A DNA stretch of 64,000 bases from Citrobacter sp. wls619 (GTDB taxonomy: Bacteria > Pseudomonadota > Gammaproteobacteria > Enterobacterales > Enterobacteriaceae). The notes beneath the pieces were generated by a model. The model was given only the letters and a program-made list of their open reading frames with translations, ran no database searches and had not been told where the DNA came from. The stretch is from assembly GCF_005281345.1 (NCBI RefSeq), contig NZ_SZXJ01000006.1, positions 1 through 64,000 on the forward strand, read 5' to 3'. Shown here piece by piece: positions 17,717 to 30,673 of the stretch (position 1 is its first letter; every line of letters starts with the position of its first letter). A program made the position numbers and the translations under genes.

Positions 17717-18913
17717 CTACTGTTTGACACGGAATACCAGTGCAGCGCTCATCAGTGTGAATAGCGCAATAATCCAGGCCATGGTCCAGGGGGTGCCGTC
17801 ACTCAATCTCGCCAGCAGTAAAGACGAGATGATGCCACTGCCATACTGTAATGAACCAATCAGCGCCGAAGCTGAACCGGCGATATTGGGGGCGGCATCC
17901 AGCGCGGCGGCCGTCGACGTTGCGGCAATGATTCCATTCATCGAAAACAGCAGAAACACAGTGATGATAATGGCAATAACTCCCCCTATTTCCAGCTTAA
18001 CCAGCAGTGCCAATGCAACAGCAGCCAGTGCCGCCAACATCGTCGCGTACTTCAGCAACTGTTCTAACGCATGCCGTTGCACCAGCCGGCGGTTGACCGC
18101 ACTCATCGCCATAACGCCAACAATATTTAACGCAAATAACCAGCCGTAATGCTGTGGATCGACATGGTAGTAGCGAATATAAACAAATGGCGAACCGGTA
18201 ATAAACGCATACGCCCCCACGTAATAAAAGGTCAGACTCAGGGTGTAGCGCATAAATTGACCATTGGTTAACAGCGTGCGGTAATGACGAAATGCGCCTG
18301 CCAGTGAGGCTTTTACGCGTCTTTCTTCAGGGAGTGTTTCCGGCAACCACAGCAGCGAGATAAACATCAGCACGCCAATGACCACCAGCAACCAAAAAAT
18401 AGAGTGCCAGGTGCTCAGTCGAATAATTTGCCCGCCAATCAATGGCCCTGCGATGGGGGCAATCGCCATAACCAGTACCAGGGTAGATAACATTTGCGCC
18501 GCACGATTACGAGCAAAGAGATCACGAATCATGGCACGCGCCAGCATCGGCCCGGTGCAAGCCCCCAGCGCCTGAAAGACCCGCCAGAAAACAATTTGCG
18601 TGATATCCGTAGACAGCGCACACCCCGCTGAACCGATGATAAACAGCACCATGCCGATGAACAGCGGTTTACGTCGACCCAGATGATCGCTGATCGGTCC
18701 CCAGATCAGCTGCGCAATAGCAAATCCCACCAAAAAACCGGTAACAGTAAGCTCCACATTGCCGTTTAAATCCCCTGCCATGGTCGGCATCGCCGGAAGA
18801 TAGATATCGGTTGAAAGTGAAGTAAAGGCCATCAAGCCGCTGAGGATAAGAATAAAAGAGAGACCGGTGTGGCTTGCAGTCGCAACCGGCGAGCGCTGTT
18901 CACGTGTACGCAT
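17717..18913 (-). CDS. Bcr/CflA-family MFS drug efflux transporter
   Basis: This 398-residue protein has 12 predicted membrane helices and the Bcr/CflA hallmarks: STDIYLPAMPTMAGDL after helix 1, GPISDHLGRRKPL in loop 2-3, and RVFQALGACTGPMLARAMIRDLF in helix 4. The family exports drugs, purines or sulfonamides by proton antiport. It is clearly different from PunC/YdhC. It converges on tqsA and lies in a two-gene insertion relative to K-12, beside an aldo-keto reductase transcribed the other way. The substrate is unknown. Confidence 0.85.
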   Translation of the reverse strand: MRTREQRSPVATASHTGLSFILILSGLMAFTSLSTDIYLPAMPTMAGDLNGNVELTVTGFLVGFAIAQLIWGPISDHLGRRKPLFIGMVLFIIGSAGCALSTDITQIVFWRVFQALGACTGPMLARAMIRDLFARNRAAQMLSTLVLVMAIAPIAGPLIGGQIIRLSTWHSIFWLLVVIGVLMFISLLWLPETLPEERRVKASLAGAFRHYRTLLTNGQFMRYTLSLTFYYVGAYAFITGSPFVYIRYYHVDPQHYGWLFALNIVGVMAMSAVNRRLVQRHALEQLLKYATMLAALAAVALALLVKLEIGGVIAIIITVFLLFSMNGIIAATSTAAALDAAPNIAGSASALIGSLQYGSGIISSLLLARLSDGTPWTMAWIIALFTLMSAALVFRVKQ

Positions 18914-19135
18914 AGCGTCCTGTTATCTTAGGAAAAGTCAGGTGGCAGTATAGACGGGGTGAATGGCAGTGATTAGATAGCGAAAGAAGCATAAGTTTAT
19001 GAGTATCAATCATGAATCCCCCCTTTCTCACCAAATATATGGGACATACCTCGCATACTATCCTGCTAAAAATGAATTTCACTCATAGGTCTATGCTGAT
19101 TTAACCGACTAATAGTGTGAACAGATTCTTGCTAA

Positions 19136-20026
<891 letters not shown>

Positions 20027-20035
20027 CAAACAAAC

Positions 20036-20066
20036 AAACGGCCTCCGCAGAGGCCGTTTTACTTTT
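20036..20066. terminator. Bidirectional terminator between the aldo/keto reductase gene and pntB
   Basis: AAACGGCCTC and GAGGCCGTTT form a perfect 10-bp stem with a CGCA loop, followed on the plus strand by TTACTTTT. On the minus strand TGTTTGTTTG follows. Confidence 0.8.
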
Positions 20067-20075
20067 AAGCACGCA

Positions 20076-21467
<1,392 letters not shown>

Positions 21468-21474
21468 TTACCCC

Positions 21475-23529
<2,055 letters not shown>

Positions 23530-24474
23530 ATGAAGCTTAAGAACACTCTCCTGGCGTCCGCTCTTCTTTCTGCGACTGCTTTTTCTGTAAATGCAGCGAC
23601 AGAATTGACGCCGGAGCAAGCAGCTGCCCTGAAACCCTATGACCGCATTGTGGTTACCGGTCGTTTTAATGCTATCGGTGATGCGGTAGACGCCGTATCC
23701 CGTCGTGCAGATAAAGACGGTGCAGCCTCCTTTTATGTTGTTGATACCTCAGATTTTGGCAGTGGCGGTAACTGGCGCGTCGTCGCCGATATCTATAAAG
23801 CCGACGCTGAAAAAGCAGAAGTCACCAAAAATCGCGTCATCAACGGCGTTATGGAATTACCGAAAGACCAGGCCGTTCTGATTGAACCTTTCGATACCGT
23901 TACGGTTCAGGGGTTCTACCGCAGCCAGCCTGAAGTAAATGATGCCATCACCAAAGTGGCGAAAGAAAAAGGGGCTTACTCTTTCTATATCGTACGCCAG
24001 GTTGATGCCAACCAGGGTGGTAACCAACGTATTACCGCATTCATCTACAAAGAAGATGCGAAAAAACGTGTTGTTCAAAGCCCTGATGCGATCCCTGCTG
24101 ATTCCGATGCCGGACGGGCCGCGTTAGCAGCCGGTGGCGAAGCCGCGAAGAAAGTTGAAATTCCGGGCGTGGCAACAACCGCGTCGCCGAGTGCCGAAGT
24201 AGGTCGTTTCTTCGAAACGCAGTCAACTAAAGGCGGACGTTACACTGTCACCCTGCCTGACGGTACCAAAGTTGAAGAGCTGAACAAAGCTACCGCCGCG
24301 ATGATGGTGCCGTTCGACAGCATCAAGTTCACCGGTAACTATGGCAACATGACCGAAGTCTCTTACCAGGTTGCTAAACGCGCAGCGAAAAAAGGGGCCA
24401 AGTACTACCACATCACCCGCCAGTGGTCGGAACGTGGTAACAACATGACCATCAGCGCCGATCTGTATAAGTAA
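23530..24474 (+). CDS. ydgH: Periplasmic DUF1471 protein YdgH
   Basis: This 314-residue secreted protein has a signal peptide (cut near FSVNA-AT, residue 22) and three YdgH/BhsA/McbA-like (DUF1471) domains at about 35-95, 118-170 and 258-314. Each is marked by an ADKDGA/KEKGAYSFYIVRQ/KKGAKYYHITRQ-type helix-strand pair. The family is linked to stress and biofilm responses in enterics; the precise role of YdgH is unknown. It is divergent from pntAB and followed by a strong terminator. Confidence 0.93.
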   Translation: MKLKNTLLASALLSATAFSVNAATELTPEQAAALKPYDRIVVTGRFNAIGDAVDAVSRRADKDGAASFYVVDTSDFGSGGNWRVVADIYKADAEKAEVTKNRVINGVMELPKDQAVLIEPFDTVTVQGFYRSQPEVNDAITKVAKEKGAYSFYIVRQVDANQGGNQRITAFIYKEDAKKRVVQSPDAIPADSDAGRAALAAGGEAAKKVEIPGVATTASPSAEVGRFFETQSTKGGRYTVTLPDGTKVEELNKATAAMMVPFDSIKFTGNYGNMTEVSYQVAKRAAKKGAKYYHITRQWSERGNNMTISADLYK

Positions 24475-24492
24475 CAGACAATAGTAATAATA

Positions 24493-24524
24493 AAAGGCGG
24501 CTTTATGCCGCCTTTAGCATTTTT
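24493..24524 (+). terminator. Intrinsic terminator of ydgH
   Basis: AAAGGCGGC and GCCGCCTTT form a 9-bp stem with a TTTAT loop, followed by AGCATTTTT. Confidence 0.85.
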
Positions 24525-24661
24525 AGTCACAAATCTGCCTGTCCCCATTGCATGCGCTGCCTTCTCTCCGTAAAATCCCGCGCCTTGAGTCGCTTTCACC
24601 ATTTTTATGCGATTTGCCAAAATAATTATTCTCTCACTCTCGTTTTTGTAACTGGATACAA

Positions 24662-26044
24662 ATGGAAAAGAAATTGGGTCTGAGCGCACTGACAGCGCTG
24701 GTTCTAAGCTCAATGCTTGGCGCTGGTGTTTTCAGCCTGCCACAAAATATGGCTGCGGTAGCCAGCCCGGCAGCGTTATTGATTGGTTGGGCGATTACGG
24801 GTGCGGGGATCCTGCTGCTCGCGTTTGCCATGCTTATCCTGACACGTATCCGCCCGGAACTGGATGGTGGTATCTTTACCTACGCACGCGAAGGCTTCGG
24901 CGAACTGGTCGGTTTTTGCTCCGCGTGGGGATATTGGCTGTGTGCCGTTATCGCTAACGTTTCCTATCTGGTTATCGTCTTTTCCGCTCTTAGCTTCTTT
25001 ACCGATACACCTGCGTTGCGTCTGTTTGGCGACGGGAATACCTGGCAGTCTATTGTTGGCGCCTCGGTACTGCTGTGGATCGTGCATTTTCTGGTGTTAC
25101 GTGGCGTACAGACAGCCGCCAGCATTAATCTGGTGGCGACGCTGGCGAAGCTACTGCCGCTCGGCCTGTTTATCGTGCTGGCATTCATGTTATTTAAGCT
25201 CGACACCTTCAGCCTCGACTTTACCGGTGTGAAACTGGGTGTTCCTGTCTGGGAGCAAGTTAAAAACACCATGCTTATCACCCTGTGGGTGTTTATCGGT
25301 GTCGAAGGCGCTGTCGTGGTTTCCGCACGGGCGAGGAACAAACGCGATGTCGGACGCGCAACGTTGCTGGCAGTACTTGCCGCGCTTGGCGTCTACCTGT
25401 TGGTAACCCTGCTTTCTCTTGGCGTAGTCGCACGCCCGGAACTGGCTGAAATCCGCAACCCATCCATGGCTGGTCTGATGGTTAAAATGATGGGGCCATG
25501 GGGCGAAATCATTATCGCCGCGGGTTTGATTGTCTCTGTCTGCGGCGCCTATTTGAGCTGGACGATTATGGCGGCGGAAGTCCCGTTTCTGGCATCCACG
25601 CACAAAGCATTCCCGCGTATTTTTGCCCGTCAGAATGCGCAAGGTGCGCCATCTGCATCACTGTGGTTGACTAACATCTGCGTACAGGTCTGTCTGGTGC
25701 TGATCTGGCTCACAGGTTCTGACTACAATACGCTGCTGACTATTGCCTCAGAGATGATTCTGGTGCCCTATTTCCTCGTCGGCGCATTTTTGCTGAAAAT
25801 AGCAACCCGTCCAATTCATCAGGCTGTTGGTGTCGGTGCATGCATTTATGGCTTATGGTTACTGTACGCGTCAGGTCCGATGCACCTGCTGTTGTCCGTG
25901 GTGCTGTATGCTCCGGGTTTGCTGGTTTTCCTTTATGCCCGCAAAACTCACGCGCATGACAACGTATTAAAACGCCAGGAAATGGCTTTGATCGGCCTGC
26001 TTCTTGTAGCAGCTGTTCCAGCGACCTGGATGCTGATGGGTTAA
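24662..26044 (+). CDS. ydgI: Putative arginine/ornithine antiporter YdgI (APC superfamily)
   Basis: This 460-residue, 12-helix basic amino-acid antiporter of the ArcD/LysP-like APC group is the same length as E. coli YdgI. Family hallmarks include SSMLGAGVFSLPQNMA in helix 1 and GVEGAVVVSARARNKRDVG after helix 6. Substrate exchange (arginine for ornithine) is assigned by family only. folM follows closely, so the two are probably cotranscribed. Confidence 0.9.
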   Translation: MEKKLGLSALTALVLSSMLGAGVFSLPQNMAAVASPAALLIGWAITGAGILLLAFAMLILTRIRPELDGGIFTYAREGFGELVGFCSAWGYWLCAVIANVSYLVIVFSALSFFTDTPALRLFGDGNTWQSIVGASVLLWIVHFLVLRGVQTAASINLVATLAKLLPLGLFIVLAFMLFKLDTFSLDFTGVKLGVPVWEQVKNTMLITLWVFIGVEGAVVVSARARNKRDVGRATLLAVLAALGVYLLVTLLSLGVVARPELAEIRNPSMAGLMVKMMGPWGEIIIAAGLIVSVCGAYLSWTIMAAEVPFLASTHKAFPRIFARQNAQGAPSASLWLTNICVQVCLVLIWLTGSDYNTLLTIASEMILVPYFLVGAFLLKIATRPIHQAVGVGACIYGLWLLYASGPMHLLLSVVLYAPGLLVFLYARKTHAHDNVLKRQEMALIGLLLVAAVPATWMLMG

Positions 26045-26081
26045 ATAGTTGACCCATCGTTTGCGACTCATGGAGAACTCG

Positions 26082-26804
26082 ATGGGTAAAAAGCCCGCTT
26101 TGCCAATACTTATCACCGGAGGGGGCCGTCGCATCGGTCTCGCCATCGCGTGGCATTTTCTGAATCAAAAGCAGCCGGTTATCGTCAGCTACCGGACACA
26201 CTACCCGGCGATAGATGGCCTGCAAGAGGCGGGTGCACAGTGTATTCAGGCTGACTTCGCGACCGACGAAGGTGTACTCGCTTTTGCCAATGAAGTGAAA
26301 GCCCGTACCGAAGGTTTACGCGCTATTGTGCATAATGCCAGCGCCTGGGTTGCCGAAAAACCGGGGCTGCCGCTTTCTGAGGTGCTGTCCAGTATGATGC
26401 AGATCCACGTGAATACCCCTTACCTGCTTAATCACGCGCTGGAAGGCCTGCTGCGCGGACATGGACATGCGGCCAGCGATATTATCCATTTTACTGATTA
26501 CGTCGTCGAACGCGGCAGCGACAAGCATATTGCGTATGCTGCCAGTAAAGCGGCGCTGGATAATATGACCCGCTCATTCGCCCGCAAACTGGCCCCGGAA
26601 GTGAAAGTTAACGCAATCGCCCCCTCGCTAATCCTGTTTAACGAAGGTGACGATGCAGACTATCGCCAGCAGGCGCTGAATAAATCGTTGATGAAAACAG
26701 CGCCCGGTGAAAAAGAAGTCATTGATTTAATAGACTACCTATTTACCAGCTGCTTTGTTACCGGCCGCAGTTTTGCCGTTGATGGTGGTCGTCACCTGCG
26801 CTAG
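26082..26804 (+). CDS. folM: Dihydromonapterin reductase FolM
   Basis: This 240-residue short-chain dehydrogenase has the cofactor motif TGGGRRIG at about 12-19 and the YAASK catalytic Tyr/Lys. FolM reduces dihydromonapterin to tetrahydromonapterin and has weak dihydrofolate reductase activity. I chose ATG 26082 (MGKKPALPIL), which has GGAGAACTC upstream and gives the E. coli length; the frame is open 11 codons further. Its stop overlaps the convergent ydgC stop by 4 bases. Confidence 0.94.
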   Translation: MGKKPALPILITGGGRRIGLAIAWHFLNQKQPVIVSYRTHYPAIDGLQEAGAQCIQADFATDEGVLAFANEVKARTEGLRAIVHNASAWVAEKPGLPLSEVLSSMMQIHVNTPYLLNHALEGLLRGHGHAASDIIHFTDYVVERGSDKHIAYAASKAALDNMTRSFARKLAPEVKVNAIAPSLILFNEGDDADYRQQALNKSLMKTAPGEKEVIDLIDYLFTSCFVTGRSFAVDGGRHLR

Positions 26805-27136
26805 TGCAGTTTTATCCAACAAAAGATCAGCAACCACGCGCTCAGGCTCCAGCAAACTACCGAGCCAATGAGCGCGACGGGTAAACGCATAAAACCGGTG
26901 AAATACCACAGTGAAATGAGGTAGACAAAATAGGGAATAATCGACCACATGCTGAATACGATGGTTGTACGTAATGCATCTATTCCCCGCTCGCTGGCCA
27001 CAATATAGTGCGCTATAAGCGCAAAGGTCGGGAACAGTGGAATTAACCCCGCAATATAGTAATTCTTTGTTTTAGCCAGTAAACCAATCAACACCACTAC
27101 CAGCGCACCCAGCGCCGCTTTGACTACGAGCCCCAT
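26801..27136 (-). CDS. ydgC: GlpM-family inner membrane protein YdgC
   Basis: This 111-residue protein with four hydrophobic segments matches E. coli YdgC (GlpM family, in which a Pseudomonas member affects alginate production). Its function in enterics is unknown. It is convergent with folM, with a 4-base CTAG overlap at the stops, and divergent from rstA. Confidence 0.88.
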   Translation of the reverse strand: MGLVVKAALGALVVVLIGLLAKTKNYYIAGLIPLFPTFALIAHYIVASERGIDALRTTIVFSMWSIIPYFVYLISLWYFTGFMRLPVALIGSVVCWSLSAWLLIFCWIKLH

Positions 27137-27190
27137 CGTTTTGCCTTAACACATCAATAACATCAGCCTCTAGCATAACGGAAGCGTTCT

Positions 27191-27207
27191 CGTTTAGAAA
27201 AGATTAA
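27191..27207 (+). promoter_or_regulatory. Candidate PhoP box upstream of rstA
   Basis: CGTTTA-GAAAA-GATTAA fits the direct-repeat layout (T/G)GTTTA-N5-(T/G)GTTTA of PhoP sites, with a degenerate second half. E. coli rstA belongs to the PhoP regulon. The second half-site and spacing to any -10 are weak, so this is a candidate only. Confidence 0.45.
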
Positions 27208-27262
27208 TGGAAGGAAAAACGATGGCGGTGTATGTTGGCGTTTTATATTCAAAATGAATGAT

Positions 27263-27997
27263 ATGAACACCATCGTATTTGTTGAAGATGATCCCGAAGT
27301 AGGTTCGCTGATTGCGGCCTATCTGGCCCGGCATGATATTGAGGTTATCGTTGAACCTCGTGGTGATTTGGCCGAAGAGAAAATCCTGCAAGTGCAACCC
27401 GATCTGGTGTTGTTAGATATTATGCTTCCAGGTAAAGACGGTATGACTATTTGCCGTGATTTGCGTGGGCGCTGGCAAGGTCCAATTGTCCTGCTGACTT
27501 CGCTGGACAGTGACATGAACCATATTCTGGCCCTCGAAATGGGTGCCTGCGACTATATCCTGAAAACCACACCACCGGCGGTGCTGCTGGCTCGCCTGCG
27601 CCTGCACTTACGCCAGAATGAACATTCAGCCCAGGCTAAAGGGATTCAGGCGGCCACCATCACCCCGCACACCACACTGCGTTTTGGCGCACTGACCATT
27701 GACCCAACGAATCGGTCTGTGCTGCTCGGCGGTGAACAAGTCGCCCTCTCTACGGCGGATTTTGAGTTACTTTGGGAACTGGCAACCCATGCCGGGCAGA
27801 TTATGGATCGCGATGCCTTACTGAAAAACCTGCGCGGCGTAAGTTACGACGGTATGGACCGCAGTGTCGATGTCGCAATCTCCCGACTACGCAAAAAACT
27901 GCTCGATAACGCGACTGAACCCTATCGAATCAAAACGGTACGTAACAAAGGTTATCTGTTCGCTCCGCATGCCTGGGACGACGAACCTCAGAAATAG
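27263..27997 (+). CDS. rstA: Response regulator RstA
   Basis: This OmpR-family regulator has a receiver domain with EDD at 7-9 and the phospho-acceptor Asp in LLDIMLPGKDG (about 52), then a winged helix ending KTVRNKGYLF. It controls asr, csgD and other genes after activation by RstB. ATG 27263 (MNTIVFVEDD) matches E. coli; an in-frame ATG three codons upstream is possible. The C-terminus is slightly longer (DDEPQK) than in E. coli. Unusually, its partner rstB does not follow but lies about 5.3 kb downstream beyond inserted genes. Confidence 0.95.
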   Translation: MNTIVFVEDDPEVGSLIAAYLARHDIEVIVEPRGDLAEEKILQVQPDLVLLDIMLPGKDGMTICRDLRGRWQGPIVLLTSLDSDMNHILALEMGACDYILKTTPPAVLLARLRLHLRQNEHSAQAKGIQAATITPHTTLRFGALTIDPTNRSVLLGGEQVALSTADFELLWELATHAGQIMDRDALLKNLRGVSYDGMDRSVDVAISRLRKKLLDNATEPYRIKTVRNKGYLFAPHAWDDEPQK

Positions 27998-28033
27998 CCC
28001 ACCGGATGAACCACATAACCAATCGCGTGGATG

Positions 28034-28075
28034 CCATCAACGTGACAGTGTAACGTTGATGGAGAATCGATTTTT
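28034..28075 (+). terminator. Terminator after rstA
   Basis: CCATCAACGT and ACGTTGATGG form a perfect 10-bp stem with a 9-base loop, followed by AGAATCGATTTTT. It would end the rstA transcript and isolate it from anything downstream. Confidence 0.65.
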
Positions 28076-28080
28076 CTACC

Positions 28081-29109
28081 TCAACCGAACGTCAGACCGT
28101 CATATTTTTTCCAGCGGTAGTTCAATGCGGAAATAATCCAACAGGCAATAAAGACACCAATAATGGCAAACCCGACGTTGCCCATGTGGTCACTTAAGTT
28201 ACTGACCGTGTCCCACAGCCCGCCCTGTAGCGAAAAAGCATCAGACAGCAGGCTCAACCCCTCCAGTCCGCCGATAAACAGCGCCACAATCACTGAGGTT
28301 CCGGTAATGGTCATATTGTAGTACAGCTTACGCTGTGGCTTATTGAATGCCCAACCGTAAGCCTCAACCATCAGAATACTGTCGAGACAATCAATCAGCG
28401 CCATACCGCAGGTAAACAGCGCCGGGAAGACTAAAATGGACCAGACAGACATCCCGTTGGAGGCGCTTGAAGCCGATATGCCCAACAACGAGATTTCAGT
28501 CGCGGTGTCAAAGCCCAGGCCAAATAAGAAACCAACAAAATACATGTGCCAGTCTTTCCCAACCAACCTGAAGGCTGAGCGGAATAGCCAACTCAGCGGA
28601 CCTGAAACCGTGACATCTTCGGTGGAGAGATCATAAATACCGGTGCGTTTCAGATGACGGAACGCTTTCCAGACCTGGCAGAAAATGATGAGGTTGATGG
28701 TAGCCAAAATCAGCAGAAATGCGGCAGAAACGGTGGTGCCGATAATGCCACCAATATTCTGAAACCATACCATATGCTGCTTAAACACGCTGGTGGTCAG
28801 AGCAATACCCATACTTGCCAGCACGACGATGGTGGAGTGTCCCAGAGAAAACCATGCCCCCGTCGTCAATGCGCGTTTGTTTTGCTGCATGAGCTTTCGC
28901 GTCGCACTATCTATGGCCGCAATATGATCGGCATCGACTGCATGACGCAAACCATAACACCACGCGATCAGGCTCAGTGCCAGAAGTGACGTATTATGCC
29001 TAAACGCGGTGAATGCCCAGAGCCAGGCGACTATGTTTGCTCCGATGAGAAAAACCACCAGCAATATGAGGTTTGGCCGTTTTTTTATTAATGAAAACAA
29101 CGAAGTCAT
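28081..29109 (-). CDS. Nickel/cobalt permease (NiCoT, HoxN/NixA family)
   Basis: This 342-residue, eight-helix transporter carries the two NiCoT signatures: RHAVDADHIAAID in helix 2 (HX4DH metal motif) and LGFDTATE further on. It imports Ni2+ and/or Co2+ with high affinity, which would support hydrogenase or urease maturation. It lies in the insert between rstA and rstB, with no metalloenzyme gene nearby. An upstream dyad (29177-29205) may be its operator. Metal preference cannot be told from sequence. Confidence 0.9.
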   Translation of the reverse strand: MTSLFSLIKKRPNLILLVVFLIGANIVAWLWAFTAFRHNTSLLALSLIAWCYGLRHAVDADHIAAIDSATRKLMQQNKRALTTGAWFSLGHSTIVVLASMGIALTTSVFKQHMVWFQNIGGIIGTTVSAAFLLILATINLIIFCQVWKAFRHLKRTGIYDLSTEDVTVSGPLSWLFRSAFRLVGKDWHMYFVGFLFGLGFDTATEISLLGISASSASNGMSVWSILVFPALFTCGMALIDCLDSILMVEAYGWAFNKPQRKLYYNMTITGTSVIVALFIGGLEGLSLLSDAFSLQGGLWDTVSNLSDHMGNVGFAIIGVFIACWIISALNYRWKKYDGLTFG

Positions 29110-29176
29110 TATTTCCGGCCCACTCGTTTTGTAATAAACAACACAACATCACCGCCGTTCACTGATAGATTAATAA

Positions 29177-29205
29177 AACGTTTATCAGCCTAATGATAAC
29201 GTTTA
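29177..29205. promoter_or_regulatory. Dyad upstream of the NiCoT gene
   Basis: AAACGTTTATCA and TGATAACGTTT form a near-perfect inverted repeat (one extra T) around GCCTAA, about 70-95 bases upstream of the permease start. It does not resemble the NikR site GTATGA-N16-TCATAC. It is a candidate operator for an unknown repressor. Confidence 0.4.
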
Positions 29206-29230
29206 AGAATTACCAGCCCAGTGTCTTAGA

Positions 29231-30073
29231 TCAAAGTTGCCTGCTCTCTTCGTCCAGTTCAGCAATCGCTAGCTCCGCGACACGCAAGGTTATCGCCGCA
29301 TTTTCCCCATCCTCCAGAAACCATGCAGAAGATAAACCACACCATGCGGCTATCCACATCAGCAGTCGCTGTCGTTCAATCCCGGTTATCTCAGCGACAA
29401 GTTGCACACGTTGCTTAAAAATATTTGGGTCTGTCGCGATAGCAACGCCGGGATCGGCAAGGTCAGGATTCGTGAATATATTGGCGTAATCAAACCCTCG
29501 CTCACCCAATAGCCCCTTGGGATCAATTGCCAGCCAGCCTGCCGGGCCAAAATCGAGGACATTGCCGTGGTGTAAGTCACCATGCAATACGACCTCATCC
29601 TGAGGTGAAGAGAACAACTCGTTTGCAATCTCTGCACAGCGCGTCATGACTCCACCATAGATTTTCGCCGCAGGAGCAAGATGGCGAAACCAGTGCCGCA
29701 GCGGCGTTAATACCGGTGTCGACGCATTGGCTGGTCGATGGAGTTGTCGGGCAGTATTGCAAAGAATACGGCATGCCCGCGCATCCTCCCCCGTTCGGGA
29801 CATCGCGGATAACGAATCCGCTCCTGTTGCGCGGACTAGCAGGGTCGCGCCATGATCATGAGCTATCACTTGCGCCGCACCGCTGCCATTCCACCACACC
29901 ATAAGCTCACCGCCAGTACGCTCATTTTCATCATCGGTGAGCTTAAGCATGGCTTTCCGCCCCTCCTTGATTGTGGTAACGGGTAATAGCGCTGATGTTC
30001 GCGTCATAACCGGATTGCCGTCAGGAATGAGCGCCCATTGGCGAAGCCAGGTTTGAAACATGCATTTTTCCAC
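29231..30073 (-). CDS. APH(6)/hydroxyurea-type antibiotic kinase family protein
   Basis: This 280-residue member of the aminoglycoside/hydroxyurea phosphotransferase family (StrB-like) has the catalytic loop VVLHGDLHHGNVLDF, metal-binding AIDPKGLLGERGFDYANIF, and an N-terminal ATP-binding lobe (KAMLKLTDDENERTGG). Family members phosphorylate streptomycin at the 6-hydroxyl or hydroxyurea. The likely start is GTG 30073, with GAGGGAAC upstream; an ATG four codons in is also possible. It is probably a chromosomal accessory gene; actual resistance cannot be predicted from sequence. Confidence 0.8.
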   Translation of the reverse strand: MEKCMFQTWLRQWALIPDGNPVMTRTSALLPVTTIKEGRKAMLKLTDDENERTGGELMVWWNGSGAAQVIAHDHGATLLVRATGADSLSAMSRTGEDARACRILCNTARQLHRPANASTPVLTPLRHWFRHLAPAAKIYGGVMTRCAEIANELFSSPQDEVVLHGDLHHGNVLDFGPAGWLAIDPKGLLGERGFDYANIFTNPDLADPGVAIATDPNIFKQRVQLVAEITGIERQRLLMWIAAWCGLSSAWFLEDGENAAITLRVAELAIAELDEESRQL

Positions 30074-30109
30074 TGTGTTCCCTCATGTTAGCCAGGCGTC
30101 TACGCTCTT

Positions 30110-30138
30110 TTGCTGAATCGATTCTTGTATTAATATAG
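30110..30138 (+). promoter_or_regulatory. Putative promoter of the fluoride riboswitch transcript
   Basis: TTGCTG (30110-30115) lies upstream of an AT-rich TATTAATATAG stretch (30128-30138), with the aptamer beginning about 8-10 bases later. The -10 position is approximate. Confidence 0.4.
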
Positions 30139-30144
30139 CGCACA

Positions 30145-30192
30145 CAGGGGATGGCATTCCCCCTTGAACCGCCATGTGGCTAATGATGCCTG
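30145..30192 (+). promoter_or_regulatory. Fluoride (crcB-type) riboswitch
   Basis: The sequence has the crcB fold in order: GGGG (30147-30150) pairing with CCCC (30159-30162); ATGGCAT between them; TGAACCGCC; a GCC/GGC hairpin (30171-30180); then AATGATGCC, whose ATGCC (30186-30190) pairs back to GGCAT (30153-30157) as the pseudoknot. This aligns block by block with known fluoride aptamers, except TAATG where TGATG is usual. The gene after it is a CLC-F type fluoride antiporter fragment, a classic target. Confidence 0.85.
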
Positions 30193-30236
30193 CTTTATAT
30201 TCCCGGACCGGGAAGAGGCAGGTGTACGTATTTTTA
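30187..30236 (+). terminator. Expression-platform terminator of the fluoride riboswitch
   Basis: TGCCTGC at the 3' edge of the aptamer can pair with GGCAGG (30217-30222), enclosing TTCCCG-GAC-CGGGAA (30201-30214 region), and is followed by TATTTTT. Because the 5' arm overlaps the pseudoknot strand, fluoride binding would prevent the terminator and allow readthrough. Confidence 0.65.
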
Positions 30237-30286
30237 GCCATGCTGCGCTGTGTGTCCGGGATGAAAATTCATCTGAGGATGCGTCA

Positions 30287-30673
30287 ATGCGCTCAAATCA
30301 CTTTCTGCTCAATAATTCAATAACTGCACTCGGGCAATGGCTTGCCCTGGCTTTGCTCATCGCCGTACTAACCGGCACAGCTTCTGCATTATTCCTGTTT
30401 TCTCTTGATTGGGCCACCACGACCCGAGTCAACCACCATTGGCTTATCTGGTTACTTCCTGTCACCGGCTTCATTGTAGGATGGATTTATCTGTTGTACG
30501 GAAGCGCCGTTGAGGGTGGCAATAACCTCGTTCTTGATGAAATCCACCATCCTCACAGCATCATCCGCCTTCGCATGGCGCCGCTGGTCTTTATCAGCAC
30601 CGTGATTTCTCATCTGTTTGGTGCCTCAGTCGGGCGTGAAGGAACGGCTGTACAAATGGGGGTTGCCCAATAA
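30287..30673 (+). pseudogene. 3'-truncated fluoride-type CLC antiporter (EriC-F/ClC-F)
   Basis: This 128-residue ORF starts at ATG 30287 after TGAGGATGCGTCA. It contains the first few CLC helices (ITALGQWLALALLIAVLTGT) and stops just after GREGTAVQMG. GREGT, in place of the chloride-type GREGP, is the fluoride-antiporter signature. A complete protein is about 400-450 residues, so two thirds are missing, including the GSGAP-like and central pore segments. I found no continuation in another frame. It lies under a fluoride riboswitch, so the locus was once a working fluoride-export cassette. Confidence 0.85.

Noticed and set aside
30164-30286. N-terminal extension of the truncated CLC ORF
   Set aside because: The extension translates the riboswitch and terminator region; the ATG at 30287 with its ribosome site is the sensible start.
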